A stretch of DNA of 64,000 nt from Streptomyces sp. NBC_00091 (GTDB lineage: Bacteria; Actinomycetota; Actinomycetes; Streptomycetales; Streptomycetaceae), in contig NZ_JAPEMA010000001.1 of the NCBI RefSeq assembly GCF_026343185.1, positions 3,038,001 through 3,102,000 of the forward strand. The letters are read 5' to 3'. A program made the position numbers and the translations under genes. Under the pieces are notes generated by a model. That model had not been told where the DNA came from. It saw only the letters and a list, made by a program, of their open reading frames with translations, and did no database searches. Every line of letters starts with the position of its first letter. Position 1 is the stretch's first letter. Positions 44,744 to 53,981 of this stretch are shown here, piece by piece.

Positions 44744-45390
44744 CGGGCGGGCTGATGCGGGCGCCGCGGGAGTGCGGGTCGTGGTACTGGGACTTCGAGG
44801 AGGCCGGCGGGGCGGGAGTGGGGGCCGCGCTGCGGACGGCGGCCGCCATGGCCGGCGTACTGGGGCGGCACGGGCTGCTGGAGCCCGAGGCGCTGGAGTG
44901 GGCCTGGGTCTTCGGGGAGGGCGGTGGCCGCCTCGAGCTCGCCGGCCGGGCGCTGGACGACGGCGCCCTGCCCGGCCGGGTGATGGAGCTGCGGCCCGTC
45001 GGCGCGGCGCGGGCCGAGCCCGGGGCGCTGTACGTGCTGGGGTCCGGGACCTGGTTCGACGCGGCGGGCCGGGGGCACCGGGAGCCGGGGCTGGTCGAGC
45101 TGAGCGTGGATCCGGACCCGGTGACGGGGCTCTTCGCGGAGCTGGCCGTGCACCACGACGTGTGGGGGACCTGCGACTTCCGGGGCACCCCGCATCCGGA
45201 GGTGTACGGGTACAACGCGCCCCGGCTCGGGGCGGCGCTGGCGGAGCTGGACGAGCTGCTGGGGGTCCCGGCGGAGCCGGGCGAGCCCACCTACTTCGGG
45301 ATGGCCGAGGGGTACGGGCTGGTAGCGCCGGACATCATCGACGGGGTGGGGCCGGACCTCACCGACCTGATGGGGTTGTGGAGACGCTGA
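44740..45390 (+). CDS. Immunity-array protein B2 (distant relative of B1)
   Basis: A 216-residue protein starting at a GTG that overlaps the A2 stop, with GAGGGG upstream. Similarity to B1 is limited to GSWYWDF at the N terminus and YNAPRLGAALAELDELLGVPAEPGEPTYF near residues 165-195. No known domain recognised. It ends the array. Confidence 0.62.
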   Translation: MTGGLMRAPRECGSWYWDFEEAGGAGVGAALRTAAAMAGVLGRHGLLEPEALEWAWVFGEGGGRLELAGRALDDGALPGRVMELRPVGAARAEPGALYVLGSGTWFDAAGRGHREPGLVELSVDPDPVTGLFAELAVHHDVWGTCDFRGTPHPEVYGYNAPRLGAALAELDELLGVPAEPGEPTYFGMAEGYGLVAPDIIDGVGPDLTDLMGLWRR

Positions 45391-45534
45391 ACGGGGAGTG
45401 CGAGGGGTTCGTGCGGTACTCGTGCGGATACTCGTTCGGTCCCGCGTACGCCGAAGTGCAACCGGAGCCGCCGGTTTCCTCGTCGTGAGGGGGCGTACTA
45501 GCGTCAGGGGCGACAGGGGAGAAGGGAGGCCGGG

Positions 45535-45777
45535 GTGGCGGCTGAGGATTACGACAGCCAGTTGCTGGAATCCGTCGCGGTACGGCGGCGCCGGATGCGC
45601 GACGCCGTGCTGTTCGGGGCGCAGCGCGGGCGGCGGGTGGCCGACGAGCGGATCGGGAAGGCCGTCGCCGGGCTGGTGATCGCGGCGGTGCTGTGCGCCG
45701 GCTGCGTGGGGTGGTCGTTCATCTCGCACCGCCTCATCGGCAAGACGGGAACGCCCGGGCAGGTCAGTACTCGGTGA
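45535..45777 (+). CDS. Small single-pass membrane protein before eccD
   Basis: An 80-residue protein: charged N-terminal half (YDSQLLESVAVRRRRMRDAVLFGAQRGRRVADERIGK), one membrane helix (AVAGLVIAAVLCAGCVGWSFI), short tail. GTG start with GGGAGG ahead. It lies 13 bases before eccD, so it may be an accessory of the secretion membrane complex; no family name known to me. Confidence 0.7.
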   Translation: MAAEDYDSQLLESVAVRRRRMRDAVLFGAQRGRRVADERIGKAVAGLVIAAVLCAGCVGWSFISHRLIGKTGTPGQVSTR

Positions 45778-45790
45778 TAGGTTCGAGCGC

Positions 45791-47140
45791 GTGGTGAGCA
45801 TGGGGGCGGGAAGCGGTACGGCACTGAGCCGGGTCACCCTGGTCGGTGAGCGGCGGCGGATGGATCTCGTACTGCCGTCCCAGGAGCCTGTCGGGCGGCT
45901 GTTGCCCGACGTCATACGGATGCTGGACGACCGGGTGGCCGCGCAGCCGATGCTGCGGCACCTGGTGACCGGCGACGGATCGGTCATCGAACACGGCACC
46001 TCCCTCGAGGACGCCGGGGTCGCCGACGGGGCCGTACTGCGCCTCGTACGGGTGCAGGACGTGCCGTCCGCGCCCGTGGTACACGACGTCACCGACGAGG
46101 CGGCCGAGGACCTCGACGTACGGGCCTGGCGCTGGCGGCCCTCCGCGCGGCGGGTCACCGCCGGGGCGGGGCTGGTCGGCTGGGCGCTGGTGGCCGGGTG
46201 GTTCGCCCGGGCGGAGTTCGCGCCGGGGGCCGTGGCGGGCGCGCTGCTCGCGGCGGCCGCCGTCTGCGGGGCCGTCGGGGCGCTGGCCGGGCGGCTGAAG
46301 CGGTCCGGGCTCGCGGCGGCACTGCTGGCCTGCGCCGGTGCGGTCGGGGTGCTCGGGGCGTGGACCCTGGGCGACGCGCAGCACTGGGGTGCCATGGGCC
46401 GGCTCGCCGCCGTGGCGGGTGCGCTGGCCGTGGGACTCGCGCTGCTGGGGTGGTTCACGCCGCTCGGGCGGGGCGGGTTCGTCGGAGCCGCCGCCGTGGC
46501 CGGGCTGACGGCCATCTGGGAGGGCGTGGCCCTGTTCCAGGGGCAGGCGGGCGCCCGTACCGGGGCCGTGCTCGCCGTGGTCTCGGTCGTCCTGCTCGGG
46601 CTGCTGCCCCGGCTCGCGCTGGCCGCGGCCGGGCTCACCGGGCTCGACGACCAGCGGGCGCGCGGGGCTTCGGTCAGCCGGTACACGGTCGCGACGGCCC
46701 TGGGCGCCACCCACCGGGGCATGGTGCTGGCCACCCTCGCCACCGCCGTCTCGGCGGGTGCGGCCGGGGTGCTCGCGCTGCGGGAACCCGACATCTGGAC
46801 GGTGTCGCTGGCCTCGGCGGTCGCCGTCGTGCTGTGGCTGCGCGCGCGGGCGTTCCCGCTCGTCGCGGAGGTGGTCGCGCTGCTGCTGGCCGGGGCCGCC
46901 GTCACCGTGGCCGCCCTGCTGGTGTGGGCCGGACGGGCCGGTGCGGCCGGGCCGTTGGCGGTCCTGCTGGCGCTGGCCCTGGCGGCGCTCGGCGTCCTGG
47001 CCGTTCAGCCGCCCGAGCACGTACGGGTCCGGCTGCGGCGGTTCGGGGACACCGCCGAGTCCATCGGGGTCATCGTGCTGTTCCCGCTGCTCATCGGGGT
47101 GTTCGGCGTGTACGGGCGGCTGCTCGGCACCTTCGCGTAA
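45791..47140 (+). CDS. eccD: Type VII secretion integral membrane protein EccD
   Basis: A 449-residue protein forming the membrane pore vestibule of the T7SS. A ubiquitin-like YukD domain occupies residues about 12-90 (SRVTLVGERRRMDLVLPSQEPVGRLLPDVIRML). About 11 membrane helices follow from residue 120 to the end. GTG 45791 is used; GTG 45794 or ATG 45800 are also possible. The MinD-like gene starts 16 bases downstream. Confidence 0.9.
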   Translation: MVSMGAGSGTALSRVTLVGERRRMDLVLPSQEPVGRLLPDVIRMLDDRVAAQPMLRHLVTGDGSVIEHGTSLEDAGVADGAVLRLVRVQDVPSAPVVHDVTDEAAEDLDVRAWRWRPSARRVTAGAGLVGWALVAGWFARAEFAPGAVAGALLAAAAVCGAVGALAGRLKRSGLAAALLACAGAVGVLGAWTLGDAQHWGAMGRLAAVAGALAVGLALLGWFTPLGRGGFVGAAAVAGLTAIWEGVALFQGQAGARTGAVLAVVSVVLLGLLPRLALAAAGLTGLDDQRARGASVSRYTVATALGATHRGMVLATLATAVSAGAAGVLALREPDIWTVSLASAVAVVLWLRARAFPLVAEVVALLLAGAAVTVAALLVWAGRAGAAGPLAVLLALALAALGVLAVQPPEHVRVRLRRFGDTAESIGVIVLFPLLIGVFGVYGRLLGTFA

Positions 47141-47156
47141 GGGTTGCGACTCAGAC

Positions 47157-48407
47157 ATGTCAGACATGAGCATGAACCAGCGTGACGGGCACGGCCCCGG
47201 GGGCGACCACGGCAACGGGCTTGGCAATGGGCCCGGCAACGGGCCCGGGAGCGCGCAGGGCGACTGGCAGGCCGGCGTCCTGGGCGACCTGATGGGCCAC
47301 GGTGCGGGCGCGGCGGCGCCCGCCGTCGGCCACCAGCAGGCACCACAGGGCCCCCTGCCGATGCAGCCGCACGCCCCCGTCCCGCAGCAGGCGGCGCCCG
47401 TGGCCCCACAGCAGCCCCGCTACGAACAGCAGCCCCACCAGCAGCCCTACACCCCGCAAGCGCCGCAGGCCCGGGCGCCCGAGACCGTCCCGGTCCCCGG
47501 CTCGGACGCCGCCGCGGGCCGCGCCCGCCACGGCGACCCGCTGATGCGCCGCACCCTGCGCACCCTGCGCGGAGCGCTCGGCTCCTCCGTCGCCAAGGCC
47601 GTCGCCGCCGAGACGGAACTCGCCACGCAGGTGCAGCAGCCCGTCACCACCGGCCGCCAGATCGTCGTCACCAGCATCCGCGGTGGCTCCGGCAAGACCA
47701 CCGTCACCGCCCTCCTCAGCCGCACCTACAACCACTTCCGCCACGACCCGGTGCTCACCCTGGAGGCCGACGCCGCCCTCGGCACCCTCCCGGTCCGGCT
47801 CGGCGTGCAGTCCCTGCGCTGGACCTGCGCGGACCTCGCGCAGATCGTCCGCCCCTCCATGCAGCTCACCGACATCACCGGCTACCTCGTCCCGCTCGCC
47901 GACGGCGGCTGGCTGCTGCCCGGCAGCCAGGGCCGGATCGGCGCCCAGGTCGACGTCGCCACCTACCGGACCGTGATGGTCGCGCTGCGCCGCTACTTCG
48001 GGGTCACCGTCGTCGACTGCGAGACCCTCCCGGGCGACGTGGCCCGTACCGCCCTCGACACCGCGCACGCCCGCGTGCTCACCACCCCCGCCACCGCCGA
48101 GGGCCTGGTCTCCACCCACGCCGTCCTCGACTGGCTCGCCACCCTGCCGGTGCCCGTCCTGCCGCGCACCGTCGTCGTGCTCACCGCCCAGGCCCCGCAC
48201 CCCGCCATCGACCTCGGCAAGGCCGCCGAGAAGCTGCGCGCGACGGGCGCGGGGGTCGTCGTACTGCCCTACGACCGCCACCTCGCCTCCGGCGGCGCCG
48301 TCCGCACCGAACTCCTCGGCGCCCGCACCCGGGAGGCGGCCGTACGGCTCGCCGCCGAGGTGCTCCAGCGTGCCGTGGCCCTCCCGGCTGCCGGTGCGGC
48401 ACGGTGA
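47157..48407 (+). CDS. MinD/ParA-like ATPase of the T7SS locus
   Basis: A 416-residue protein. The first ~115 residues are disordered, rich in Gly, Asn, Gln, Pro and His (NGLGNGPGNGPGS; QQPRYEQQPHQQPYTPQ). The remainder is a deviant-Walker SIMIBI ATPase: IVVTSIRGGSGKTTVTALL (P loop near residue 178), VVDCETLPGD, and VVLTAQAP. Related proteins (such as mycobacterial EspI) modulate ESX secretion. It is coupled to eccC by a GTGA overlap. What it positions or regulates is unknown. Confidence 0.82.
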   Translation: MSDMSMNQRDGHGPGGDHGNGLGNGPGNGPGSAQGDWQAGVLGDLMGHGAGAAAPAVGHQQAPQGPLPMQPHAPVPQQAAPVAPQQPRYEQQPHQQPYTPQAPQARAPETVPVPGSDAAAGRARHGDPLMRRTLRTLRGALGSSVAKAVAAETELATQVQQPVTTGRQIVVTSIRGGSGKTTVTALLSRTYNHFRHDPVLTLEADAALGTLPVRLGVQSLRWTCADLAQIVRPSMQLTDITGYLVPLADGGWLLPGSQGRIGAQVDVATYRTVMVALRRYFGVTVVDCETLPGDVARTALDTAHARVLTTPATAEGLVSTHAVLDWLATLPVPVLPRTVVVLTAQAPHPAIDLGKAAEKLRATGAGVVVLPYDRHLASGGAVRTELLGARTREAAVRLAAEVLQRAVALPAAGAAR

Positions 48408-51400
48408 CCCAGCAGCTGATCCACCGGCCGGCCCGGGGCACCCTGCCCCCCGCCCCCGCGCACCCCCACGCCGTCGAGGCCCCGCCCAACCTGCCCGAGG
48501 GCAAGATCGGCAGCCCGGCCACCGCACTGCTGCCGATGGCGGGCGTGATGGGCTCGGTCGTGATGATGACCGTCATCCGCAACAGCCAGTTCGCCGCCGT
48601 CGGGGCGATCGTGCTGGTCTTCGCGCTGATCGGCGCCATCGCCCTGTTCTGGTCGCAGCGCGGCAAGGCCCAGCGCACCCGCCGCGCCCAGCGCGAGCGC
48701 TACCTGGAGTACCTGGAGGAGCAGCGCGAGGAGCTCGGCGCCCGCGAGAAGGAGCTCCGCGAGGAGGCCCGCCGCCTCAACCCGCCGCCGGAGGCCCTGT
48801 ACGACCTCGTACGCGACCCCGCGCGGCTGTGGGAGCGGCGCCGCACCGACCCCGACTTCCTGCGCCCCCGCCTGGGCACCGGCGCCGTCGCCGTCCAGGA
48901 ACTCAGCCTCGCGCAGGGCGGCGGGAACGTCCTCACCCCGCCCGACCGGTTCATGCTCAACGAGGCGGGCGCCCTCATGGCCCGCTTCGGCCGGGCCAGC
49001 GACTTCCCGCTGACCGTCCCCCTCGACCGGGCCGGGAACGTCAGCATCGTCGGCGACCGCGAGGGCGTCCTGCGCGTAGCCCGCGCCCTGCTGACGCACA
49101 CCGCCGTCCTGCACGCCCCGGACGACGTCGCCATCGCCCTCGGCGTGCCCGGGGAGCGGCTGGCGGACTGGGAATGGGCCAAGTGGCTGCCCCACGTCCT
49201 CGACCAGCAGGAGCACGACGGCCCCGTCCCCGCCCGCCGGATCGCCCCCAGCCTGCCCCAGCTCGCCACCGGGGTCCTCGCCCCCGACCTGCGCCGCAGG
49301 TCCTCGTACGCGGCCGAGGTGCGCCGGGGCCTGTCCGACAAGCGCGCCCTGCGCATGGCCGGCCGGCTGCTCGTCGTCAGCGACGAGTACGGCGAGAACG
49401 CCGTCGAACTGCCCCGCCCCGACACGGCGGTGGGCCTGGCCGACATGAACACCACCGTGCTGCACCTGCTCGCCGAGCAGGTCCACGAGCCCGACGAGGT
49501 GACCATACGGATCACCGTGGAGGGCGGCCACGTCACCGTCCGGGACCTGCGCACCCCGCAGGCCCCCGTCGCCGCCGGCATGAGCGACGCGCTCGGCCCC
49601 GCCACCGCCGAGGGCCTGGCCCGGATGCTCGCCCCGCTGCGGCTGTCCGCCGAGTCCGTCGCCGAGGGCACCCCCGTCTCCGGACCCGTCGACTTCATGG
49701 GCCTGCTCGGCATCGCCGACCCGGCCGCCCTCGACCTCGCCCGCATGTGGGCCCCGCGCGGGGAGCGGGACTTCCTGCGCGTGCCGATCGGCATCGACGA
49801 CCGGCACGGCCCGGTACTGCTGGACCTCAAGGAGTCCTCGCAGCTCGGCATGGGCCCGCACGGGCTGTGCGTCGGCGCCACCGGCTCCGGCAAGAGCGAG
49901 CTGCTCCGTACGCTCGTCCTCGCCCTGGTCGCCACCCACTCGCCCGAGGACCTCGCGATGGTCCTCGTCGACTACAAGGGCGGCGCCACCTTCGCCCCCT
50001 TCGAGAAGCTCCCGCACGTCGCCGGCGTCATCACCAACCTGGAGAACCAGGCCGGGCTCGTCGAGCGCGTCCACACCAGCCTCGCCGGCGAGGTCAAGCG
50101 CCGCCAGCAGGTCCTCAAGGACGCAGGGAACGTCGCCGACATCGGCCACTACGCGGTGCTGCGCGCCGAGAAGCCCGAACTGGAGCCGCTGCCACACCTG
50201 TTCGTCGTCATCGACGAGTTCGGCGAACTCCTCACCGCCAAGCCCGACTTCATCGACCTGTTCCTGTCCATCGGCCGCATCGGCCGCTCCATCGGCGTGC
50301 ACCTGCTGCTCTCCAGCCAGCGCATCGAGGGCGGCAAGCTCAAGGGCCTGGACACCTACCTCTCCTACCGGCTAGGCCTGCGCACCTTCTCCGCCGACGA
50401 GTCGCGCACCGTCCTCGACACCACCGACGCCTTCCAGCTGCCCCCGCTGCCCGGCTTCGGCTACCTCAAGGTGGACACCTCCACCTACACGCGCTTCAAG
50501 GCCGGATACGTCTCCGGGCGCTACCGGGGCCCGGCGGCCGAGCGCGACGACGCCGAACGCGGCCCCCTCGCCCTGCCCTACCCCACCTTCAACACCCTCC
50601 AGGACGGCGCCGGTTCGCCCGAGGCCGCCGAGGAGAAGCCCGCCGCCACCGCCCGCGAGACCGGGCCCAGCGTGCTCTCCGTCATCGTCGACCAGATCGC
50701 CTCGGCCGCCCCGCCCGTGCGCCGCATCTGGCTGCCCCCGCTGCCCGAGGCCATCCCCCTCGACGCCGCCGCCGGCCCGCTGTCCGTCACCGACCGCGGA
50801 CTCCAGCTGGGCGACACCAAGCGGACCCCGCTGAAGGTGCCGCTCGGCGTCCTCGACGACCCGGCCCGCCAGTGGCGCGGCCCCTGGGAGCTGGACCTGA
50901 CCGTCGCCGGCGGGCACACCGCCGTCACCGGCGGCCCCCAGTCCGGCAAGACCACCCTGCTGCGCACCCTGGCGCTCTCGCTGGCCCTGACCCACACCCC
51001 GCAGGAGGTCGCCGTCTACGGCCTCGACCTCGCCGGGGGCGGCCTCGCCGCGCTCGCCGGACTCCCGCACGTCGGCGGCATCGCCGGGCGCGCCGACCGG
51101 GAGCGGGCCGCCCGCACGGTCGCCGAGGTACGGGGCATGCTCGCCACCCGCGAGGAACTCTTCCGCGAGTACTCCATCGACTCCGTCGACCAGCTGCGCC
51201 GGCTGCGCTCCCTGGGGAAGCTGCCCCAGCTGGCCTCCACCGACATCGTGCTGCTCGTCGACGGGTACGGGGCCCTGCGCGAGGAGTTCTCCGAACTGGA
51301 CGACGCCGTCACCGACCTGCTCAAGCGCGGCGGCGGCTACGGCATCCACGTCGTGGCGGGCATGCTCCGCTGGAACGACGTGCGCATCGCCAACCAGTCC

Positions 51401-52414
51401 CTCTTCGGCGGCCGCGTCGAACTGCGCCTGGGCGACCCCTCCGACTCGGCCATCGACCGCAAGCTGTCCGAGACCATCTCCCCGGACTCCCCGGGCCGGG
51501 TCCTCACCGACGGCAAGCTCTTCGCACAGACCGCCCTGCCGCGCATCGACTCCCGCTCCGGGAACACCGACCTGGCCGCCGCCCTGGAGGAGGCCGCGGG
51601 CACCGTCCGCGCCACCTGGCACGGCGAACTCGCCTCGCCCGTACGGGTCCTGCCCGCACGGCTGCCGGCCGAGCGGCTGCCCTCCCCCGACGAGGAGCCG
51701 TACCGGATCCCCGTCGGCGTGGACCAGGACGTCCTCGCCCCGGTGCTCCTCGACCTCTTCGGCCAGGACCAGCACCTGCTGATCCTCGGCGACAACGAGT
51801 GCGGCAAGACCAACCTGCTCTCCCTCGTCGCCCGCCAGCTCATCGCCCGCTACGGCGAGGAGGAACTGGTCTTCGCCGTCTACGACCCGCGGCGCGGGCT
51901 GCGCGGAGTGGTCCCCGAGCCCTACCGGGGCGGGTACGCGCACAACGCGAAGATCGCCTCCGCGCTGTCGGCCGGGATCGCCAAGGAGCTCGACAAGCGG
52001 CTCCCGGAGGACGGCATCGACCCGGACGCCGAACCGGGCGAGGGCCCGGGCTTCGGCGGACCGCGCATCGTCGTCCTCGTCGACGACTACGACATCCTCA
52101 CCACCGCCGGCCAGCAGCCCCTCCAGGCCTTCGTCCCCTACCTGCCCTCCGCCCAGGACATCGGACTGCACTTCGTGATCGCCCGGCGCGTCGCCGGCTC
52201 CTCCCGGGCCCTGTACGAGCCGCTGATGACCACCCTGCGCGAATCCGGCACCACCGCGCTCGTGATGAACGGCGAACGCTCCGAAGGGCAGTTGTTCCCG
52301 CAGCTGTACGCCAGCGCCCAGCCGCCCGGGCGCGGGACGCTGGTCCGGCGGGGCCGCCCGCACCAGATCGTGCAGACCGCGCTCGCCGACTCCCCGACCC
52401 AGGAAGCACCGTGA
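48404..52414 (+). CDS. eccC: Type VII secretion FtsK/SpoIIIE ATPase EccC
   Basis: A 1336-residue motor protein, a fused EccCa-EccCb. Two membrane helices (near residues 45-90) precede a DUF-type stalk and three FtsK ATPase domains. P loops: GATGSGKSELLRTL near 490, GGPQSGKTTLLRTL near 845, GDNECGKTNLLSLV near 1130. The first Walker B is LFVVIDEFGEL with the catalytic Glu; the second reads IVLLVDGYGAL and the third IVVLVDDYDIL, each without Glu after Asp, so only the first site looks fully catalytic. It recognises substrate signal sequences and drives export. Confidence 0.93.
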   Translation: MTQQLIHRPARGTLPPAPAHPHAVEAPPNLPEGKIGSPATALLPMAGVMGSVVMMTVIRNSQFAAVGAIVLVFALIGAIALFWSQRGKAQRTRRAQRERYLEYLEEQREELGAREKELREEARRLNPPPEALYDLVRDPARLWERRRTDPDFLRPRLGTGAVAVQELSLAQGGGNVLTPPDRFMLNEAGALMARFGRASDFPLTVPLDRAGNVSIVGDREGVLRVARALLTHTAVLHAPDDVAIALGVPGERLADWEWAKWLPHVLDQQEHDGPVPARRIAPSLPQLATGVLAPDLRRRSSYAAEVRRGLSDKRALRMAGRLLVVSDEYGENAVELPRPDTAVGLADMNTTVLHLLAEQVHEPDEVTIRITVEGGHVTVRDLRTPQAPVAAGMSDALGPATAEGLARMLAPLRLSAESVAEGTPVSGPVDFMGLLGIADPAALDLARMWAPRGERDFLRVPIGIDDRHGPVLLDLKESSQLGMGPHGLCVGATGSGKSELLRTLVLALVATHSPEDLAMVLVDYKGGATFAPFEKLPHVAGVITNLENQAGLVERVHTSLAGEVKRRQQVLKDAGNVADIGHYAVLRAEKPELEPLPHLFVVIDEFGELLTAKPDFIDLFLSIGRIGRSIGVHLLLSSQRIEGGKLKGLDTYLSYRLGLRTFSADESRTVLDTTDAFQLPPLPGFGYLKVDTSTYTRFKAGYVSGRYRGPAAERDDAERGPLALPYPTFNTLQDGAGSPEAAEEKPAATARETGPSVLSVIVDQIASAAPPVRRIWLPPLPEAIPLDAAAGPLSVTDRGLQLGDTKRTPLKVPLGVLDDPARQWRGPWELDLTVAGGHTAVTGGPQSGKTTLLRTLALSLALTHTPQEVAVYGLDLAGGGLAALAGLPHVGGIAGRADRERAARTVAEVRGMLATREELFREYSIDSVDQLRRLRSLGKLPQLASTDIVLLVDGYGALREEFSELDDAVTDLLKRGGGYGIHVVAGMLRWNDVRIANQSLFGGRVELRLGDPSDSAIDRKLSETISPDSPGRVLTDGKLFAQTALPRIDSRSGNTDLAAALEEAAGTVRATWHGELASPVRVLPARLPAERLPSPDEEPYRIPVGVDQDVLAPVLLDLFGQDQHLLILGDNECGKTNLLSLVARQLIARYGEEELVFAVYDPRRGLRGVVPEPYRGGYAHNAKIASALSAGIAKELDKRLPEDGIDPDAEPGEGPGFGGPRIVVLVDDYDILTTAGQQPLQAFVPYLPSAQDIGLHFVIARRVAGSSRALYEPLMTTLRESGTTALVMNGERSEGQLFPQLYASAQPPGRGTLVRRGRPHQIVQTALADSPTQEAP

Positions 52415-53823
52415 CCAAGGACGTCATCGCCCTCACCCCGAAGATGCCCGACACCACCGCGCTGATGGTGGCCCTGACGGCGGGCGGTGCGGACCTCGAC
52501 GCCCAGGCCGCCGGGGACGGGGCCGTGATCCAGCTGCTGGGCGCGGGTGGCCGGCCCCTGGTCTCGGTGGAGGCGCCCGTGCTCGTACAGGTGCCCGGCG
52601 AGGTGGAACGGCTCCTCGGCACGCCCTGCGCCACCCCCGTCTGGTGGACGGAGACCCGCGCCTCCACGGCCGTCCCCGAGGCGGCCCCCCTCGCCGGAGC
52701 CGTCGCCGGACGCCTCGCCGAGGTGCTCGGCGGGACGGTCTGGCCCGAGGGCGCGGGGCACGTGTCGGTGGTGCCGGTGACCTCCGAGGCCTCGGCGGGG
52801 CCCGCACCGGTGGGAGCCCTGCCGACCGTGGACGTGGTCACCGCGTCCACCGCGGTGGTGCTCGCGGACCGGCCGGTGGTCGGGCTGACGGCCTGGCTGT
52901 CGGACGTCCTGCGCACCACGACGGGCTTCGGCGCGGCCCTGCACATCGTCACCCCGGACCACTGCCGGCTCAGCCTGCCGCTGCGTGCCGCGCTGGCCGG
53001 GGCGCCGAACCGGTGGGTGGTCCAGGACCCCGACTGCGGGTACTACGACGGCCTGTCCGGCGCGGTGCTGAGCTGGCAGGACGGCACCTTCGCCCCGACC
53101 CGCGACGAGGCGGGCCGGCCACGGCTCGCCGCCGCCTTCGGGCGCCCCGAGGCCCCGGGGGAGCGCCGGCTGACCGTGCAGTTCCGTACGGAGCACCCCG
53201 CCGAGGAGGAACTGCTGCTCGGCGGCGCGCTGGAGGCCGCCTGGCGCACCCTCACCGGGGAGCCCCCGGCGGGCTGGGGCACCGCCGAGCCGGTGAACCT
53301 GCCGTGGTCGCCGCGGCAGCTCACCGACCTCGCCCGGGGCCGGGTGCCCGAGCCCACGCTGGTCACCGCCGTCGGATCGCCGGCGCGGCCCGCGCTGGCC
53401 ACCGTACGCGTGACCCGTACGGCCACCGGGGTCGAGGAGGACGTCACCCTGTCGCTGGGGTACGGGCCCTCGGAGGAGGTGCCGTCGGCCGCCCTCGGGG
53501 AGCTGGCGGAGGTCCTGGTCTCCGGGCACGGCCTGGTCAGCATGCTGGCCTCCCTGGGGCCCGGGCGCCGGGACCTGAGCCTGGCCCCGCGGGTGGCCGC
53601 GCCGGCGGTGCCGGTGTCCTTCACCCTCGGCGGCGCGGGCGTGGCCGAGGCGACGCTCACCCAGGCGCGGCGCCCTCCGCTGGCGGTCAAGCCCGCCCAG
53701 GTGGGCCCGCAGCGCAGGCCCGGACTGCACTACCCGCTGGGCGACGGCACCGACCCGGCCGCCTGGGAGTCCCTGTCCACGCTCCTGGCCCACCTGCGCA
53801 CGGCGGTGCCGCCGCTGCCTTAG
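52411..53823 (+). CDS. DUF6177 family T7SS-associated protein
   Basis: A 470-residue soluble protein coupled to eccC by a GTGA overlap. It matches the layout of the DUF6177 proteins found next to EccC in Streptomyces (TKDVIALTPKMPDTTALMVAL at the start, VVTASTAVVLADRPVVGLTAWLSDVLRTTTGFGAALHIVTPD in the middle, a C-terminal RRPGLHYPLGDGTDPAAW). Function unknown; it may be a cytosolic EccE-like or adaptor protein (speculative). It ends the T7SS gene set in this window. Confidence 0.78.
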   Translation: MTKDVIALTPKMPDTTALMVALTAGGADLDAQAAGDGAVIQLLGAGGRPLVSVEAPVLVQVPGEVERLLGTPCATPVWWTETRASTAVPEAAPLAGAVAGRLAEVLGGTVWPEGAGHVSVVPVTSEASAGPAPVGALPTVDVVTASTAVVLADRPVVGLTAWLSDVLRTTTGFGAALHIVTPDHCRLSLPLRAALAGAPNRWVVQDPDCGYYDGLSGAVLSWQDGTFAPTRDEAGRPRLAAAFGRPEAPGERRLTVQFRTEHPAEEELLLGGALEAAWRTLTGEPPAGWGTAEPVNLPWSPRQLTDLARGRVPEPTLVTAVGSPARPALATVRVTRTATGVEEDVTLSLGYGPSEEVPSAALGELAEVLVSGHGLVSMLASLGPGRRDLSLAPRVAAPAVPVSFTLGGAGVAEATLTQARRPPLAVKPAQVGPQRRPGLHYPLGDGTDPAAWESLSTLLAHLRTAVPPLP

Positions 53824-53981
53824 GCGACTGGGCCGCCCGGCGGCGTCCGGACGTGGGCTTGTGTACGGCAGCCGGGGTAACTCCGCGCTGACAATATGAT
53901 TCTGACGGTTGCTCTGGGTAGTGCAGGTCCCGACGGACCCTCGACCCGGTCCGCTTCGAGCAACCGAAGGACAGCACCCCC

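Noticed and set aside
45398..45679. A 93-codon frame between B2 and eccD
   Set aside because: Arg-rich with no ribosome site, overlaps the better supported small membrane protein at 45535.
48370..53823. A 1817-codon open frame spanning eccC and the following gene
   Set aside because: Up to about 52410 it is an out-of-frame Arg/Pro-rich shadow of eccC. Only the part from the GTG at 52411 is protein-like, and that is annotated.
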